Shown here: positions 26,462-35,401 of the stretch, one piece after another
Numbering within the stretch: position 1 is the stretch's first letter
Layout: every line of letters begins with the position of its first letter
NCBI GenBank assembly: GCA_013314775.1
Contig: JABUFB010000011.1
Coordinates: forward strand, 197,144 to 261,143
Length of the DNA: 64,000 nt
From: Armatimonadota bacterium
GTDB taxonomy: Bacteria > Armatimonadota > Zipacnadia > Zipacnadales > JABUFB01
Direction: 5' to 3'
Notes under the pieces: model-generated
What the model was told of the DNA's origin: nothing
The model's input: only the letters and a program-made list of their open reading frames with translations
The model's database searches: none
Translations under genes and position numbers: made by a program

Positions 26462-29002
26462 TCAGTTCTCGAAGTACGGTTTCAGCATGATGTAGTTGAG
26501 CGCCGTCTGCGTTCCCGGCTCAGCATCCGCGTCCGTGAAAGTCACTGTGAACGAAGGCGCGGTGGCCCGGAAACGGATATGGTGCAGGTTGATCCGCGCC
26601 AGACCGTCATTCTCCTTCTTCGTGCCGGAGTTGCGCCTGTCCACAAAGACGTAGGACTGCTCCGGGATGATCTCCGCGCCGTCGCCCAGGATCGCGCTAA
26701 GTTTGTGCTGCTTCGGTTCAACTCTGCGCTCCACCATGTCTTTGTAGTCTGCGGTCACGAACTGGAGCGTGTAGATCTTGCCCGGCGTCAGCCCCACAGC
26801 GGTCTGAGAAAGGGTGTTGGCCTGCCCCTCGCCCCGGGTGAAGACACAGAAGCTGTCGCCCGTACCGCTGGGAGCGCCCCAGCGTGCCTGACTGCCTTTC
26901 CCGTACCCGGGGAAGCTGTCGGCCCGCAGCCCCTCGGGAGGGTCTGCGGTCCAGTTCTCCAGGCCATTCAGGAAGTCGCAGTTCCTCAGGTGTCCCGGCG
27001 AGTAGGTATACCCGTACGCCTTCGAGAGCATCTCCGTCTCGCCCTCGACACAGTAGTGGCGCAGCAACGCGAAAGACCAGCGGTAAAGCTCCTCGTCGTC
27101 ATAGTAGCTTCCCCAATAGCCCGTCATACCCAGGTTCGCAAACGCTGGATGGTTGGCCACCAGGTTCAGCTGCATATCGAGGTAGTACTTGTAGTCCACC
27201 TCGGGGTTCACGTCCAGGGAGATGATGGGGATCTGGTTGAAGTTGCCGAAGATCATCCCCGTGCCGGCAGCCACATTTGGAAAATACTCGGCGAACCGCT
27301 CCATAGTGTCGACAACGCGGTCCTTGAGATAACTGACGGCGTCCTCCTCAGTGGGCCGGCTGTGGCAATAGGCTTCGAAAAGCAAACGCCCCCGTCCTCG
27401 TGAGGCGTTCAGTGATGCGCTGATAAAGTCATTGTGCATCCCAGGCAGCCCGGGTTTGCCGACAATCCAGGTGTAGATCAGCCGGTTTTCGGGGTTCTCC
27501 AGGAGGCGCAACGCCTGAGTGTAGTGTGCCAGGCCGGGACGGGCGAAGAACTGTTCGTCAGCGGTGAACCCGTCGTACCAGGGTGCGGTCATGCCGGGGC
27601 TATTCGACATGCGCTCCACCAGATCCGCGGCGTCCTTGGGGTTAGTGGTACCCACGTTGGCCAGCCACTTCAACCCCATTTTGCGCACGTCCGGGCGGTG
27701 CTCTTCGGGGATATTGCCGCCGTTGAGCGTGGTCACGGCCTTGAAGATGTGCTTCACGTGGAAGTCCCAGTCATACTTTCCGTTCTGCGGAATCTGACTG
27801 TTGGCGCAGGCAGGATAGTTGAATATCTCGGCGATAGATCGGACCACGATCCTCCCACCAGAAGCCGCTCCGCTGACCGTGAGATCGTGCGTCCCCCGGG
27901 GCAATTCGCGGAAGGCTTCCTGCCGGTCGGTGGTCGCAGTGATAACGGTGTCTCCAGCGCCAAGGACGACGCTCAGCCCTGGGTCATCGGCTTCAGTCTC
28001 GGCCTTGATGAATACCCAGCCGTCTCGGACGGTGCTGAACCGGAACCGCTGCTCGTCTGCGGTGGCCTGCAACGGCCGCGCCAGGACTTCGGTCACCAGG
28101 TTGTTCAGCCTGCGGTGGCCTGAGACATCCACATCGGGGACTTCCACCAATGTGATGACGTGAGAGGTGTCGAAGACCTTGTCCCCCGTAGCGCGGTCTA
28201 CCACAGCCACGTCTAGCCGGTGGTCTCCAGCGGCCAGCCCCGACAGGTCGACGCTGTTGCGGTTCTGCTCAAGCGGATAGGTCCGAACCGTCTCGCCATC
28301 GATGGTGTAGATGCAGTCGTAGTCTGCAGGAGCACGATCCAGCAGGCCGAAGAAGTGGAAGGTCATTTTGGGATCGGCCAGAGGGATCTTGTTGAGCAGG
28401 GGTTCCCAGGCCACAAGCCGCGGCTGGTTCTGTTCGAGCAGCATCGGTGACGCCGAGCTGCCGGCAAGCGCCGCCTCGCTGATGGCCTCCAGCTTCACCT
28501 GGGCGAACCGTATCTCGCCAACATAATCGATGGCGAAGATCGCCACCCCGTACACGCCACCCTTGCTTTCTTGAAGCACGAATGTCTGCTCCAGGTACTG
28601 CCAGCCGTCGGTGTTCTCGGGGAACGACCGGATGCCATGCTCCTTATACCAGCCGTTATCGTGGACGATGATGCCGCAGTGACGGCTCTTGAAGCCCGTG
28701 GTCTTCACATACGCGCTCATCTTGTACGTCTCGCCTGCGATGAGCTGCTGGTCATGCTGGCGGCAGGTGGAGCTGATCCCTTTGAGGCCGTCCGGGTTGG
28801 TGAACACCAGGGCTCCAGTATTGCCGGGCCCGCCGGTGGGGTCGTAAGCAGTGTTGCTTCCGCCCTTTTCCCAGAACATGGGGAAGCTGAGTTGTTCGGC
28901 CTCGAAGGCGCCGTTGATCAGCAGATTCTCGCCGGGTTTGACCGCCGCGAAGCCAATGCTCACGGATAGAATAAGTGTCGACAGGAGAGATGTCTTCAGC
29001 AT
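26462..29002 (-). CDS. Large secreted protein with CBM-like N- and C-terminal modules, unknown core
   Basis: 846 residues. Signal peptide (MLKTSLLSTLILSVSIGFAA), then a carbohydrate-binding-module-like beta-sandwich (about 25-170), Ig-like beta segments (about 190-380), an alpha/beta core (about 390-690, containing PWYDGFTADE and GMTGYWGSYYDDEELYRW), and a C-terminal CBM-like sandwich (about 700-846). The core could be a TIM-barrel hydrolase, but no catalytic pair can be fixed by eye. ATG 29002 has AAGGAG. It follows the LamG/beta-helix gene and precedes the MttB-like gene, all one strand. Exported; likely acts on or binds glycans. Family not recognised. Confidence 0.55.
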   Translation of the reverse strand: MLKTSLLSTLILSVSIGFAAVKPGENLLINGAFEAEQLSFPMFWEKGGSNTAYDPTGGPGNTGALVFTNPDGLKGISSTCRQHDQQLIAGETYKMSAYVKTTGFKSRHCGIIVHDNGWYKEHGIRSFPENTDGWQYLEQTFVLQESKGGVYGVAIFAIDYVGEIRFAQVKLEAISEAALAGSSASPMLLEQNQPRLVAWEPLLNKIPLADPKMTFHFFGLLDRAPADYDCIYTIDGETVRTYPLEQNRNSVDLSGLAAGDHRLDVAVVDRATGDKVFDTSHVITLVEVPDVDVSGHRRLNNLVTEVLARPLQATADEQRFRFSTVRDGWVFIKAETEADDPGLSVVLGAGDTVITATTDRQEAFRELPRGTHDLTVSGAASGGRIVVRSIAEIFNYPACANSQIPQNGKYDWDFHVKHIFKAVTTLNGGNIPEEHRPDVRKMGLKWLANVGTTNPKDAADLVERMSNSPGMTAPWYDGFTADEQFFARPGLAHYTQALRLLENPENRLIYTWIVGKPGLPGMHNDFISASLNASRGRGRLLFEAYCHSRPTEEDAVSYLKDRVVDTMERFAEYFPNVAAGTGMIFGNFNQIPIISLDVNPEVDYKYYLDMQLNLVANHPAFANLGMTGYWGSYYDDEELYRWSFALLRHYCVEGETEMLSKAYGYTYSPGHLRNCDFLNGLENWTADPPEGLRADSFPGYGKGSQARWGAPSGTGDSFCVFTRGEGQANTLSQTAVGLTPGKIYTLQFVTADYKDMVERRVEPKQHKLSAILGDGAEIIPEQSYVFVDRRNSGTKKENDGLARINLHHIRFRATAPSFTVTFTDADAEPGTQTALNYIMLKPYFEN

Positions 29003-29100
29003 GTGGTTCTCCTTCTGTGCGGAGTCGGGCCAGTATGGATCGCCAGGCGGTATTTCCGCTTCGCAGCGACGCTCCCCTTCGAACCTGCAAACAAACGCCC

Positions 29101-32100
29101 TCAGTTTGATCCGACCCAGATGTAGTCAATCCGGCACGTGCCGGTGAGTTCGGCGCCGTCCGAGAAGTCCAGCCGAAGCTGCTTGAGCTTGCCCGTCCAA
29201 CCCGCAACATCGCTCATGTCCACCGTGTACACGCGAGGGGCCGTGTCATTGGGGACGACCGCGAAGGTCTTGCTGTTGGCATCCTGCCATACGGGGGCTC
29301 TATTGGTGGTGAACCGGAACCGCATGCGGGTCGCCGGAGTGTGATTCTGGAAGCGGATAGTGATGTGGGCGTTGCCCGTCAGGTCGACAGCGAGATCGTC
29401 TGCGGACATCAGGTGCGCATCGGTGCTGTTCTCCATGGCAACGAGATAGTAGCCCCCGGCGACATACTTCACCGGATGGGACGTCGTGGACCAGTTCGGG
29501 TGCGCCCACTCCCGGAACTGGGTGCCGAGGTTGGCCTCGCTCCAGCCTTCCTTGTCCAGCGGCGCATTGAACTCCCAGGCCTTCGCCACCGCCTTTCCAG
29601 GCTGCAGGACGTGGACCGTCACCATATCACTCAGCCACAATTCCCCGTCATCCGCCACGAGGCGCAGCAGGTAGTCTCCCGGTGAGGAGAACGCGGCATC
29701 AGTCTCTGCTGCCGTCGGGTCCTGGAATGTCACCGTGCCGGCCGCTTCCAGAACTTCCCAGCGCACCCGCAGCGGGTCGGGTCCGGAGCGCCGGTCATCC
29801 CGAACGCTGCCCCTCAGGTGAACGCTGGTCGCGTCAGTAGAGATATCCGGCCCCGCATCCACCTCGGGCGCGGCATTATGCGGCATTGCCCGGTCGGCTT
29901 CCGCGATGGTGTCGTAGCGGGTATTGTCTCGCAGTTCCCAGCGCGTGGTCTTGGGCGCTTCGTTGATGAAGAACTCCACCCCCGGCAGCAGCACATAGCC
30001 ATTGTCGCGAACCACGCCAGTACTGCAGCAGATGTCGGGGTCCGGGCTCCTCCCCCAGATGAAGATCTCGGCCGGCCCCAGCTTGAGGGCCGTGTTGTTG
30101 GTGAAGAACCGCGAGTTCGCGATCTCAACATTGCGTGTCTGGGGCGAACGCAACCCCAGCATCTCAATGGCCGCCCCGGCATTGTTCTGGAAAGTGCAGT
30201 GATCGATGAGACAGCCGTCGCCGGAGTTCTCAAAGTCGATTCCGCCCTCGTCATGCGACCCGGAATCGGGCTGATTGCGCCAAGTGCAGTTGCGGATGAT
30301 CAGGCCCCGCGGATCGCCCAGCATGATGCCCATGGTGCCCGCCGACGCATGGTAGCCTGCGGCGTCGAACACGCTGTTCTGAAGGTAGGTGCGCCGGATT
30401 CGGACCAGGAAGGGGTGCGGCGATGTGTTGAGCACGTAGTTGTCGTGGCAGTAAAGCCGGTCGAGGACGATATCGTCACCCACGACGAAGAAGCCGCTTG
30501 AGGTCTGGAACATTTCGCAGTCGCGCATCACGATACCCTGGGCGGGCGCGCCTGAGAGCCCAAACCCGGCCGAGGTTGAGAGCGCGTCGCCCCGCGCGCC
30601 GGAACGGTCCAGCCATTCGGGGATGCCGTGGGCATTGGGCCGGTAGAGCCCCTCAATGTGGTGGGCGATGCAGTCCTCAATGAGCAGCCCGCTATGCCCG
30701 GGCTCGGTGTAATGCGCAATCATGCCCTTCCCGGCATAGCAGACAACCAGGCTGCTCACCCGGAGCCAATCGGGGTCTTTGAGAAGCACGCACCGGTCGC
30801 CGATGTCCCAGTTGCGGCGGATAATGGGTCGTGGACCCTCCCCGTAAGCGCCAATGACAGCCCAGTTGTCCGGCGCCCCATCCGCGGAGACAGAGAGCTC
30901 TTCGGTGAAGATGCTGCCCCGCTTGAGGAGCACTCTGTCGCCGGGGCCAAGAGTGATGCCATTGATCTTCGAAAAGTCCTTCCACGGTTGCGCTTCGGCA
31001 AGCCCCGTGTTCGCGTTATCGCCGTCCACACTGTCTATATACCAGGTCCTACCGCCATGGCTGGGAGGGTCCATTCGCGCCTTCCGCATTGCCTCATCGT
31101 CGTCCGGAGGCAGGAAGACGAGCGGACGCCTGACGATGACTGACGATGCGCCTTCCGCCGTGAGCCGGATCACCGCTTCATCATTGGTCTCCTGGTCAGC
31201 CACGATCTGCCACTGAACTGTCTCCGTTGCGCCGGGCGCCAGAGTGCCAAGTTCGTGGGTGATGTCATCAAGGCATCGGACTGTATCGGGCACCTCCAGC
31301 CGGATCGACACGCCGGGCACTGCCTGGCTGAGATTCTGCACCACCGCCGTCAATATCTCAGGGGTCCCAGCCCGCAGGATCGCCCGTTCCTGGGTCACGT
31401 GGACCACCCGAACAGTCGGCTGCCTGGGGTTATCAATGCGGACCTCATCCACAAGCATCCCCGGGCCGCCTATGGTCAGTGGGCTGCTGGTTGGCCGGCA
31501 GAGCCCTCTTCGCGAAATATAGGTCTGCGTGCCGTTGACATCCATTGATAGCGTCATCCCGTCCCAGTGTACGATGATCCGGTACCATTCCCGCGCCCGG
31601 ATCGGCACTTGCGTGCGGACCCTCGGCTCCCAGCCGCCCAGATTCACGAAGAACGCCAGGTCGCTCCCCTCATTCGGCGGGTCCACGCGCAGCATGAACT
31701 CCCCCTCTTTGCCGACGATGGTCGGCATTCCTCTGGGAACTTCCTCAAAGTAGACGCGGCAGTCGAGATGGAACCCCGGCGCTATCTGCAGGGCGGGGCT
31801 GTCCGGCACGCGCAGCGGTTCGGCAAGTGACCCCAGCGCTTGCCCAACCTGGCCGGGGACAAAAGTCGCGCCTGCTGCCGTGCCGTGGTGACCATGGCCG
31901 GACACATCCTCCAGATCTCCATCGAAGGGCCAGAAAGCCTCGGCGGTGGAAGCTCCGGCAGGGTTCTCGATCCGCACATCCTCGATGGCGCCCGCAAATT
32001 GGCCAAATTGAAGCCTTCCGTGGGTGGTGCGCGGGTTCCCGGTGCGCTCGCGCTGGTAGAGTGTGCCGTTTACCTCCAGCGACAGCCTTTGTCCGTCCCA

Positions 32101-32613
32101 ACCGGCGACCAGGTGGTGCCACTGCCCGACCTGCGGAGCAGTTGCGGCCTGCACCCGCGGCTCCCAGTTGCCGTCGAGATACACGAAAAACGAGAAGCGC
32201 CCGCCTTCCCCGGGCGGATCAACCCGAAGCATGTACTCCTGGTCCTTGACCACGAGATACTGGGTGCCGAGGTACTGGCCGTCGGGCCTCACCCAGCACT
32301 CGATTCGCAGGCCGGGTGCGAGGCGCAGACTGGGGGCGTCGGGCACGGAGGCACGAACTTCGGTGGCATCAAGGGCCTGTCCATCTCGCCCTTCAACGAA
32401 CCGCGTTTCCACCGCGTAAGCGTCATTGCCGTGCCCGCTGTGATCCGTTAGGTCGCCGTCAAAGGGCCACGTTGCGACCGCATCGCCACCCGGTTGCGCC
32501 ATGGAGCCCAGAGGAAGCCACAGCGCCAGTGTCGCAGCGACCACAAGAGCAAGACGGTGCAGGTCAGCACTCAGCCTCCCGCAGGATACGGGGGGGTTCG
32601 TAAGAGGTCGCAT
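29101..32613 (-). CDS. Secreted multidomain protein: two LamG domains, CARDB-like, right-handed beta-helix, PKD-like, C-terminal beta-sandwich
   Basis: 1170 residues. Signal peptide near 20-40 (LALVVAATLALWLPLGSMA). Two consecutive laminin-G-like domains (about 40-205 and 210-375, each opening AxWPFDGDLxDxSGHG) precede a CARDB-like sandwich (about 385-480). A parallel beta-helix domain with repeated NCTW/DHCTFQNN-type turns (about 510-865) follows, then a PKD-like module (about 890-980) and a C-terminal sandwich. The beta-helix fits polysaccharide lyases or glycan-binding proteins, but no catalytic residues are certain. ATG 32613 has GGGAGA upstream; the longer frame to 32652 is rejected. Function is inferred to be extracellular carbohydrate recognition. 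Confidence 0.7.
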   Translation of the reverse strand: MRPLTNPPVSCGRLSADLHRLALVVAATLALWLPLGSMAQPGGDAVATWPFDGDLTDHSGHGNDAYAVETRFVEGRDGQALDATEVRASVPDAPSLRLAPGLRIECWVRPDGQYLGTQYLVVKDQEYMLRVDPPGEGGRFSFFVYLDGNWEPRVQAATAPQVGQWHHLVAGWDGQRLSLEVNGTLYQRERTGNPRTTHGRLQFGQFAGAIEDVRIENPAGASTAEAFWPFDGDLEDVSGHGHHGTAAGATFVPGQVGQALGSLAEPLRVPDSPALQIAPGFHLDCRVYFEEVPRGMPTIVGKEGEFMLRVDPPNEGSDLAFFVNLGGWEPRVRTQVPIRAREWYRIIVHWDGMTLSMDVNGTQTYISRRGLCRPTSSPLTIGGPGMLVDEVRIDNPRQPTVRVVHVTQERAILRAGTPEILTAVVQNLSQAVPGVSIRLEVPDTVRCLDDITHELGTLAPGATETVQWQIVADQETNDEAVIRLTAEGASSVIVRRPLVFLPPDDDEAMRKARMDPPSHGGRTWYIDSVDGDNANTGLAEAQPWKDFSKINGITLGPGDRVLLKRGSIFTEELSVSADGAPDNWAVIGAYGEGPRPIIRRNWDIGDRCVLLKDPDWLRVSSLVVCYAGKGMIAHYTEPGHSGLLIEDCIAHHIEGLYRPNAHGIPEWLDRSGARGDALSTSAGFGLSGAPAQGIVMRDCEMFQTSSGFFVVGDDIVLDRLYCHDNYVLNTSPHPFLVRIRRTYLQNSVFDAAGYHASAGTMGIMLGDPRGLIIRNCTWRNQPDSGSHDEGGIDFENSGDGCLIDHCTFQNNAGAAIEMLGLRSPQTRNVEIANSRFFTNNTALKLGPAEIFIWGRSPDPDICCSTGVVRDNGYVLLPGVEFFINEAPKTTRWELRDNTRYDTIAEADRAMPHNAAPEVDAGPDISTDATSVHLRGSVRDDRRSGPDPLRVRWEVLEAAGTVTFQDPTAAETDAAFSSPGDYLLRLVADDGELWLSDMVTVHVLQPGKAVAKAWEFNAPLDKEGWSEANLGTQFREWAHPNWSTTSHPVKYVAGGYYLVAMENSTDAHLMSADDLAVDLTGNAHITIRFQNHTPATRMRFRFTTNRAPVWQDANSKTFAVVPNDTAPRVYTVDMSDVAGWTGKLKQLRLDFSDGAELTGTCRIDYIWVGSN

Positions 32614-32880
32614 GGGTCGTCTCCCGTTGTAGACCGCCCGGACCGTGTCCAACAGTCAGGGCTATCAGTGTCGTGAGCTTCGCGCTGCTGCCGTGCAGTC
32701 AACGCGGACCTCCATGTCTGGCCGGTAACCTTCTCGCAGCTGTGGGCGCCCTCCTCCGAGGTATGTGCAGATCCGCGCGCGCACACCCCGGAACCCAAGG
32801 GTTGGACTCGATCTGGTGGATGATGACCCGTCATCCGATCGCCGCCCCGAAGGTGTCCGCGACTTCCGGTCCTGAGTCTT

Positions 32881-32994
32881 GCATCACAGCCCGCGAAGCG
32901 GACGGTAGCCTGTAGCCACGGGCCAAGCGGAGCGAAGCGAAACGGAACCCGTGGATTCCGGCCCCATCGTGAGACTGAGCCCCCGAATGGGGGC
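32881..32994 (+). repeat. Dispersed intergenic repeat, copy B, with two hairpins
   Basis: Bases 32881-32922 match 61147-61188 with only a few differences (shared cacagcccgcg, agcctgtagcc). Downstream, CCACGGG (32916-32922) can pair with CCCGTGG (32948-32954). GCCCCCGAATGGGGGC (32979-32994) is a perfect six-pair hairpin. No coding function. Confidence 0.65.
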
Positions 32995-33210
32995 GGCACA
33001 TCAGTGGACCATCAGGCGGAGTTGTGTCGCCTCTTTCAGGGGCTCTTGGGCTTTTTCCGGCGGTGTTGTCCAGGGGCTGCGTCCCGCTTCGCAGGATGTG
33101 AGGCTGCGGCAACGGTCTGGGGCATTGCGGCGCGTAGTCGACGGGGAGATCGCACCCGGCTAGTACAGCCCCACCCAATTCTTGCGCAAACCTTCGGAAC
33201 CAATCCGCGC

Positions 33211-33240
33211 TTGACGCCAGGCGCGTCGGCCTGATATACT
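33211..33240 (+). promoter_or_regulatory. sigma70-type promoter of tRNA-Ala
   Basis: TTGACG (33211-33216), an 18-base spacer and TATACT (33235-33240). Expected start near 33247, a few bases before tRNA-Ala. Confidence 0.8.
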
Positions 33241-33253
33241 GGCATCCGTCGGT

Positions 33254-33328
33254 GGGCCAGTGGCGCAGGGGGAGCGCGTCTCCTTGGCATGGAGAAGGTC
33301 GGGGGTTCGAATCCCCCCTGGTCCACCA
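33254..33328 (+). tRNA. tRNA-Ala(GGC)
   Basis: Acceptor GGGCCAG/CTGGTCC with the alanine identity pair G3:U70, anticodon loop TTGGCAT (GGC), T loop TTCGAAT and an encoded CCA. Preceded by its own promoter and followed by a terminator-like hairpin at 33347-33376. Confidence 0.96.
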
Positions 33329-33346
33329 GATAACTCCAGAATCCAG

Positions 33347-33376
33347 GCAGCGCGGTCCCCCAGGCCGCGCTGCTTT
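33347..33376 (+). terminator. Probable intrinsic terminator after tRNA-Ala
   Basis: Perfect nine-pair stem GCAGCGCGG (33347-33355) / CCGCGCTGC (33365-33373) followed by TTT and a moderately T-rich stretch. The T-run is short, so termination may be partial and some transcripts may continue into the downstream five-gene block. Confidence 0.6.
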
Positions 33377-33403
33377 CCGTTCTGCCGGAGGTTTGAGCGA
33401 GCC

Positions 33404-34054
33404 GTGAAGGTGAATTGGAGCCGGAGAGGAATATTCCTGTGTTTGGCCTGTCTGGCGGCGCTGTCCGGACGCACCGGCGTTGCCGCCGAGGGCGAACTGC
33501 GCACGGATGTTGTGGCTGTGGTGTTCTCGGCGGCAGGTGCCGGTCGCTTCAGCATCACCGTTTCGTACCCGACCACGGTCAGCCGCGAGCAGGCCGAGGC
33601 GGACTTGGCCACCATGCAGCAGGCGACGGGATGGCGCTTTGCCGCGCCCGAGGTTACCACGGAACAGGGACTCACTCAGGTCTCCGCGATCCTGTTCGAT
33701 AGCCCGTCCGCCAAGGGCAGCCCGGTCTGGCCGGTTGTCTTGGCCCTCAAGCGTTACAACCGGGTGACCGTGCTCCTGGCAGGCATAGGCGGTACTGGAA
33801 TCGAGGGCGATATCAACGGGAAGTTCGTGCGCGGAACCTGGAGCGGAGGTGGCGGCGTGTGGTGCTGCGACCTGACCGTAGTCGACCGCAGCTTCCACTC
33901 GATGGAGGAACTGCGTCGCGGCGCTGGTCAACAGGTCTCAGGGAACAGTTCTGAGCCGTTGCAAAGGCGCCGCAGTTGGGTTATTCTCGCAGTATTCGCC
34001 GTGCTCGTGGGTGCGCTGTGTTATGTGATCATTGCGCGGAGATCCAGGGCCTGA
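33404..34054 (+). CDS. Signal-peptide protein with C-terminal membrane anchor, unknown
   Basis: 216 residues starting at GTG 33404, with GGAGGT about 11 bases upstream. An N-terminal signal segment (RRGIFLCLACLAALSG), a ~150-residue extracytoplasmic part with mixed beta strands, and a C-terminal transmembrane helix (SWVILAVFAVLVGALCYVII) ending in a basic RRSRA tail. The middle contains no recognised domain. It overlaps nothing of note and sits directly before three PilT-family ATPases. A pilus-assembly role is possible but is only inferred from context. Confidence 0.65.
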   Translation: MKVNWSRRGIFLCLACLAALSGRTGVAAEGELRTDVVAVVFSAAGAGRFSITVSYPTTVSREQAEADLATMQQATGWRFAAPEVTTEQGLTQVSAILFDSPSAKGSPVWPVVLALKRYNRVTVLLAGIGGTGIEGDINGKFVRGTWSGGGGVWCCDLTVVDRSFHSMEELRRGAGQQVSGNSSEPLQRRRSWVILAVFAVLVGALCYVIIARRSRA

Positions 34055-34097
34055 GTGGGGCCAGACCACGTCCCACCTGACGAAGGAGGCGTTCCGA

Positions 34098-35348
34098 TTG
34101 GGCGTTTGGACCATGCAGATGTGGGAAGATGTTATGCGCGCCGGAGCGGAGGTGAAGGCGTCCGATATCTTTTGGAAGCCCGGCGGCGCTCCGCGGGCGA
34201 AAATCAAGGGCGTCGTTGAACTCGCCCCGGGAGGCCCATGGCCGGACATCGAGCCCGAGGACACAGAGTTCATCGCCAAGTCTCTCATGCTGCGCGAGGG
34301 CGACTGGGAACGCTTCCTCGACTTCCCCGAAAAAGACATCGGCAAGACCATCGAGGGCGTCTGCCGCCTGCGTATCAACATCTACCGCGAGCGTGGGAAT
34401 GTCTGCTCCGTCATGCGGATCATCCCCCTGGAAATCCTCACTTGCGACGAGTTGGACCACCCGCCGGTCCTCAAGGACATCGCCATGCGCCCTCAGGGCA
34501 TGATCTTGGTCACCGGCCCCACGGGCTGTGGCAAGTCCACCACCCTCGCCGCGATGATCGACCACATCAACCGCAATCGCAAGGCGAACATTATCACGGT
34601 TGAGGACCCCATCGAGTACGTTCACAAGGACCGCAACTCCATTGTTAGCCAGCGAGAGGTCGGGATCGACACCCGCGAGTTCCAGGATGCCCTCAAGTAC
34701 GCAATGCGTCAGGCGCCCGACGTGATCCTTATCGGGGAAATGCGCGACGTCACCACTATGGGCGTGGCGATGCAAGCAGCGGAAACCGGCCACCTCGTGT
34801 TCTCAACGGTTCACACCACGAGCGCCGCCGAGACGCTGGAACGTATCGTCAATATGTTCCCACCCCATGACAAACAGCAGATCTGTATGCGCCTGAGCCG
34901 CACGCTGCAAGGGGTCATCTCCCAGGCCCTGGTGCCGCGCAAGGAAGGCACGGGTCGGATCGCCGCGATGGAGATCATGGTGGTCACCCCGACCATCCAG
35001 AAGTTCATCGAAGAGGGCAAGCCCTCCGAGATGTACGACGCCATCGTTGAGGGCTCCCACTGGGGCATGATGACAAAGAATCAGTCTCTTCTCTACCTGT
35101 ACCGCGACGGGATCATCTCCGCGGATACGGCGATGTTCTACGCCGGGAACCGCACTGAAATGCGGCAGATGATCAGGCGGCTCGACGGCGAGCGGGCGGA
35201 TGCCGAAGCTGCAGCACGCAAGAAGGCAGAGGAGGAAGCCCGCCTGCGCAGGGCAAGGCAGCGCGCGGCCGGTCCGGTCCGTCCGGGTCAGCCCGGCGGT
35301 GGCACAGAAGATGGCGCGCCGCCGCCACCGCCGCCGTCCAGTGAATAG
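34098..35348 (+). CDS. PilT/PilU-family type IV pilus retraction ATPase (copy 1)
   Basis: Hexameric secretion-type ATPase that powers pilus retraction at the inner membrane. About 416 residues. N-terminal PAS-like domain (ASDIFWKPGG), Walker A GPTGCGKST near 140-148, Asp box (ITVEDPIEYVH), Walker B (DVILIGEMRD) and His box (TGHLVFSTVHTT). It has a Pro/Gly-rich C-terminal tail of roughly 60 residues. The start TTG 34098 has a perfect AAGGAGG upstream; ATG 34113 is an alternative. It is the most divergent of the three copies (AAMEIMVVTPTIQKFI in place of the PilT-type AIRNLIREGK region), so it may be a PilU-like accessory. Confidence 0.88.
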   Translation: MGVWTMQMWEDVMRAGAEVKASDIFWKPGGAPRAKIKGVVELAPGGPWPDIEPEDTEFIAKSLMLREGDWERFLDFPEKDIGKTIEGVCRLRINIYRERGNVCSVMRIIPLEILTCDELDHPPVLKDIAMRPQGMILVTGPTGCGKSTTLAAMIDHINRNRKANIITVEDPIEYVHKDRNSIVSQREVGIDTREFQDALKYAMRQAPDVILIGEMRDVTTMGVAMQAAETGHLVFSTVHTTSAAETLERIVNMFPPHDKQQICMRLSRTLQGVISQALVPRKEGTGRIAAMEIMVVTPTIQKFIEEGKPSEMYDAIVEGSHWGMMTKNQSLLYLYRDGIISADTAMFYAGNRTEMRQMIRRLDGERADAEAAARKKAEEEARLRRARQRAAGPVRPGQPGGGTEDGAPPPPPPSSE

Positions 35349-35401
35349 GCCGTACACAGCGCTTCAATGGCCCCGCAGGGCCTGCTCAGGAGGTCAACCG
35401 C

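Larger units (their letters stand above)
32614..33253 (+). other. 640-base non-coding interval with repeat copy B
   Basis: No frame with a plausible start, codon pattern or homology was found on either strand. The interval holds repeat copy B (about 32881-32994) with two hairpins and the tRNA-Ala promoter (33211-33240). The rest shows nothing identifiable. Confidence 0.55.

Noticed and set aside
33254-33376. tRNA-Ala as an integration attachment site
   Set aside because: No duplicate of its 3' end and no integrase nearby.
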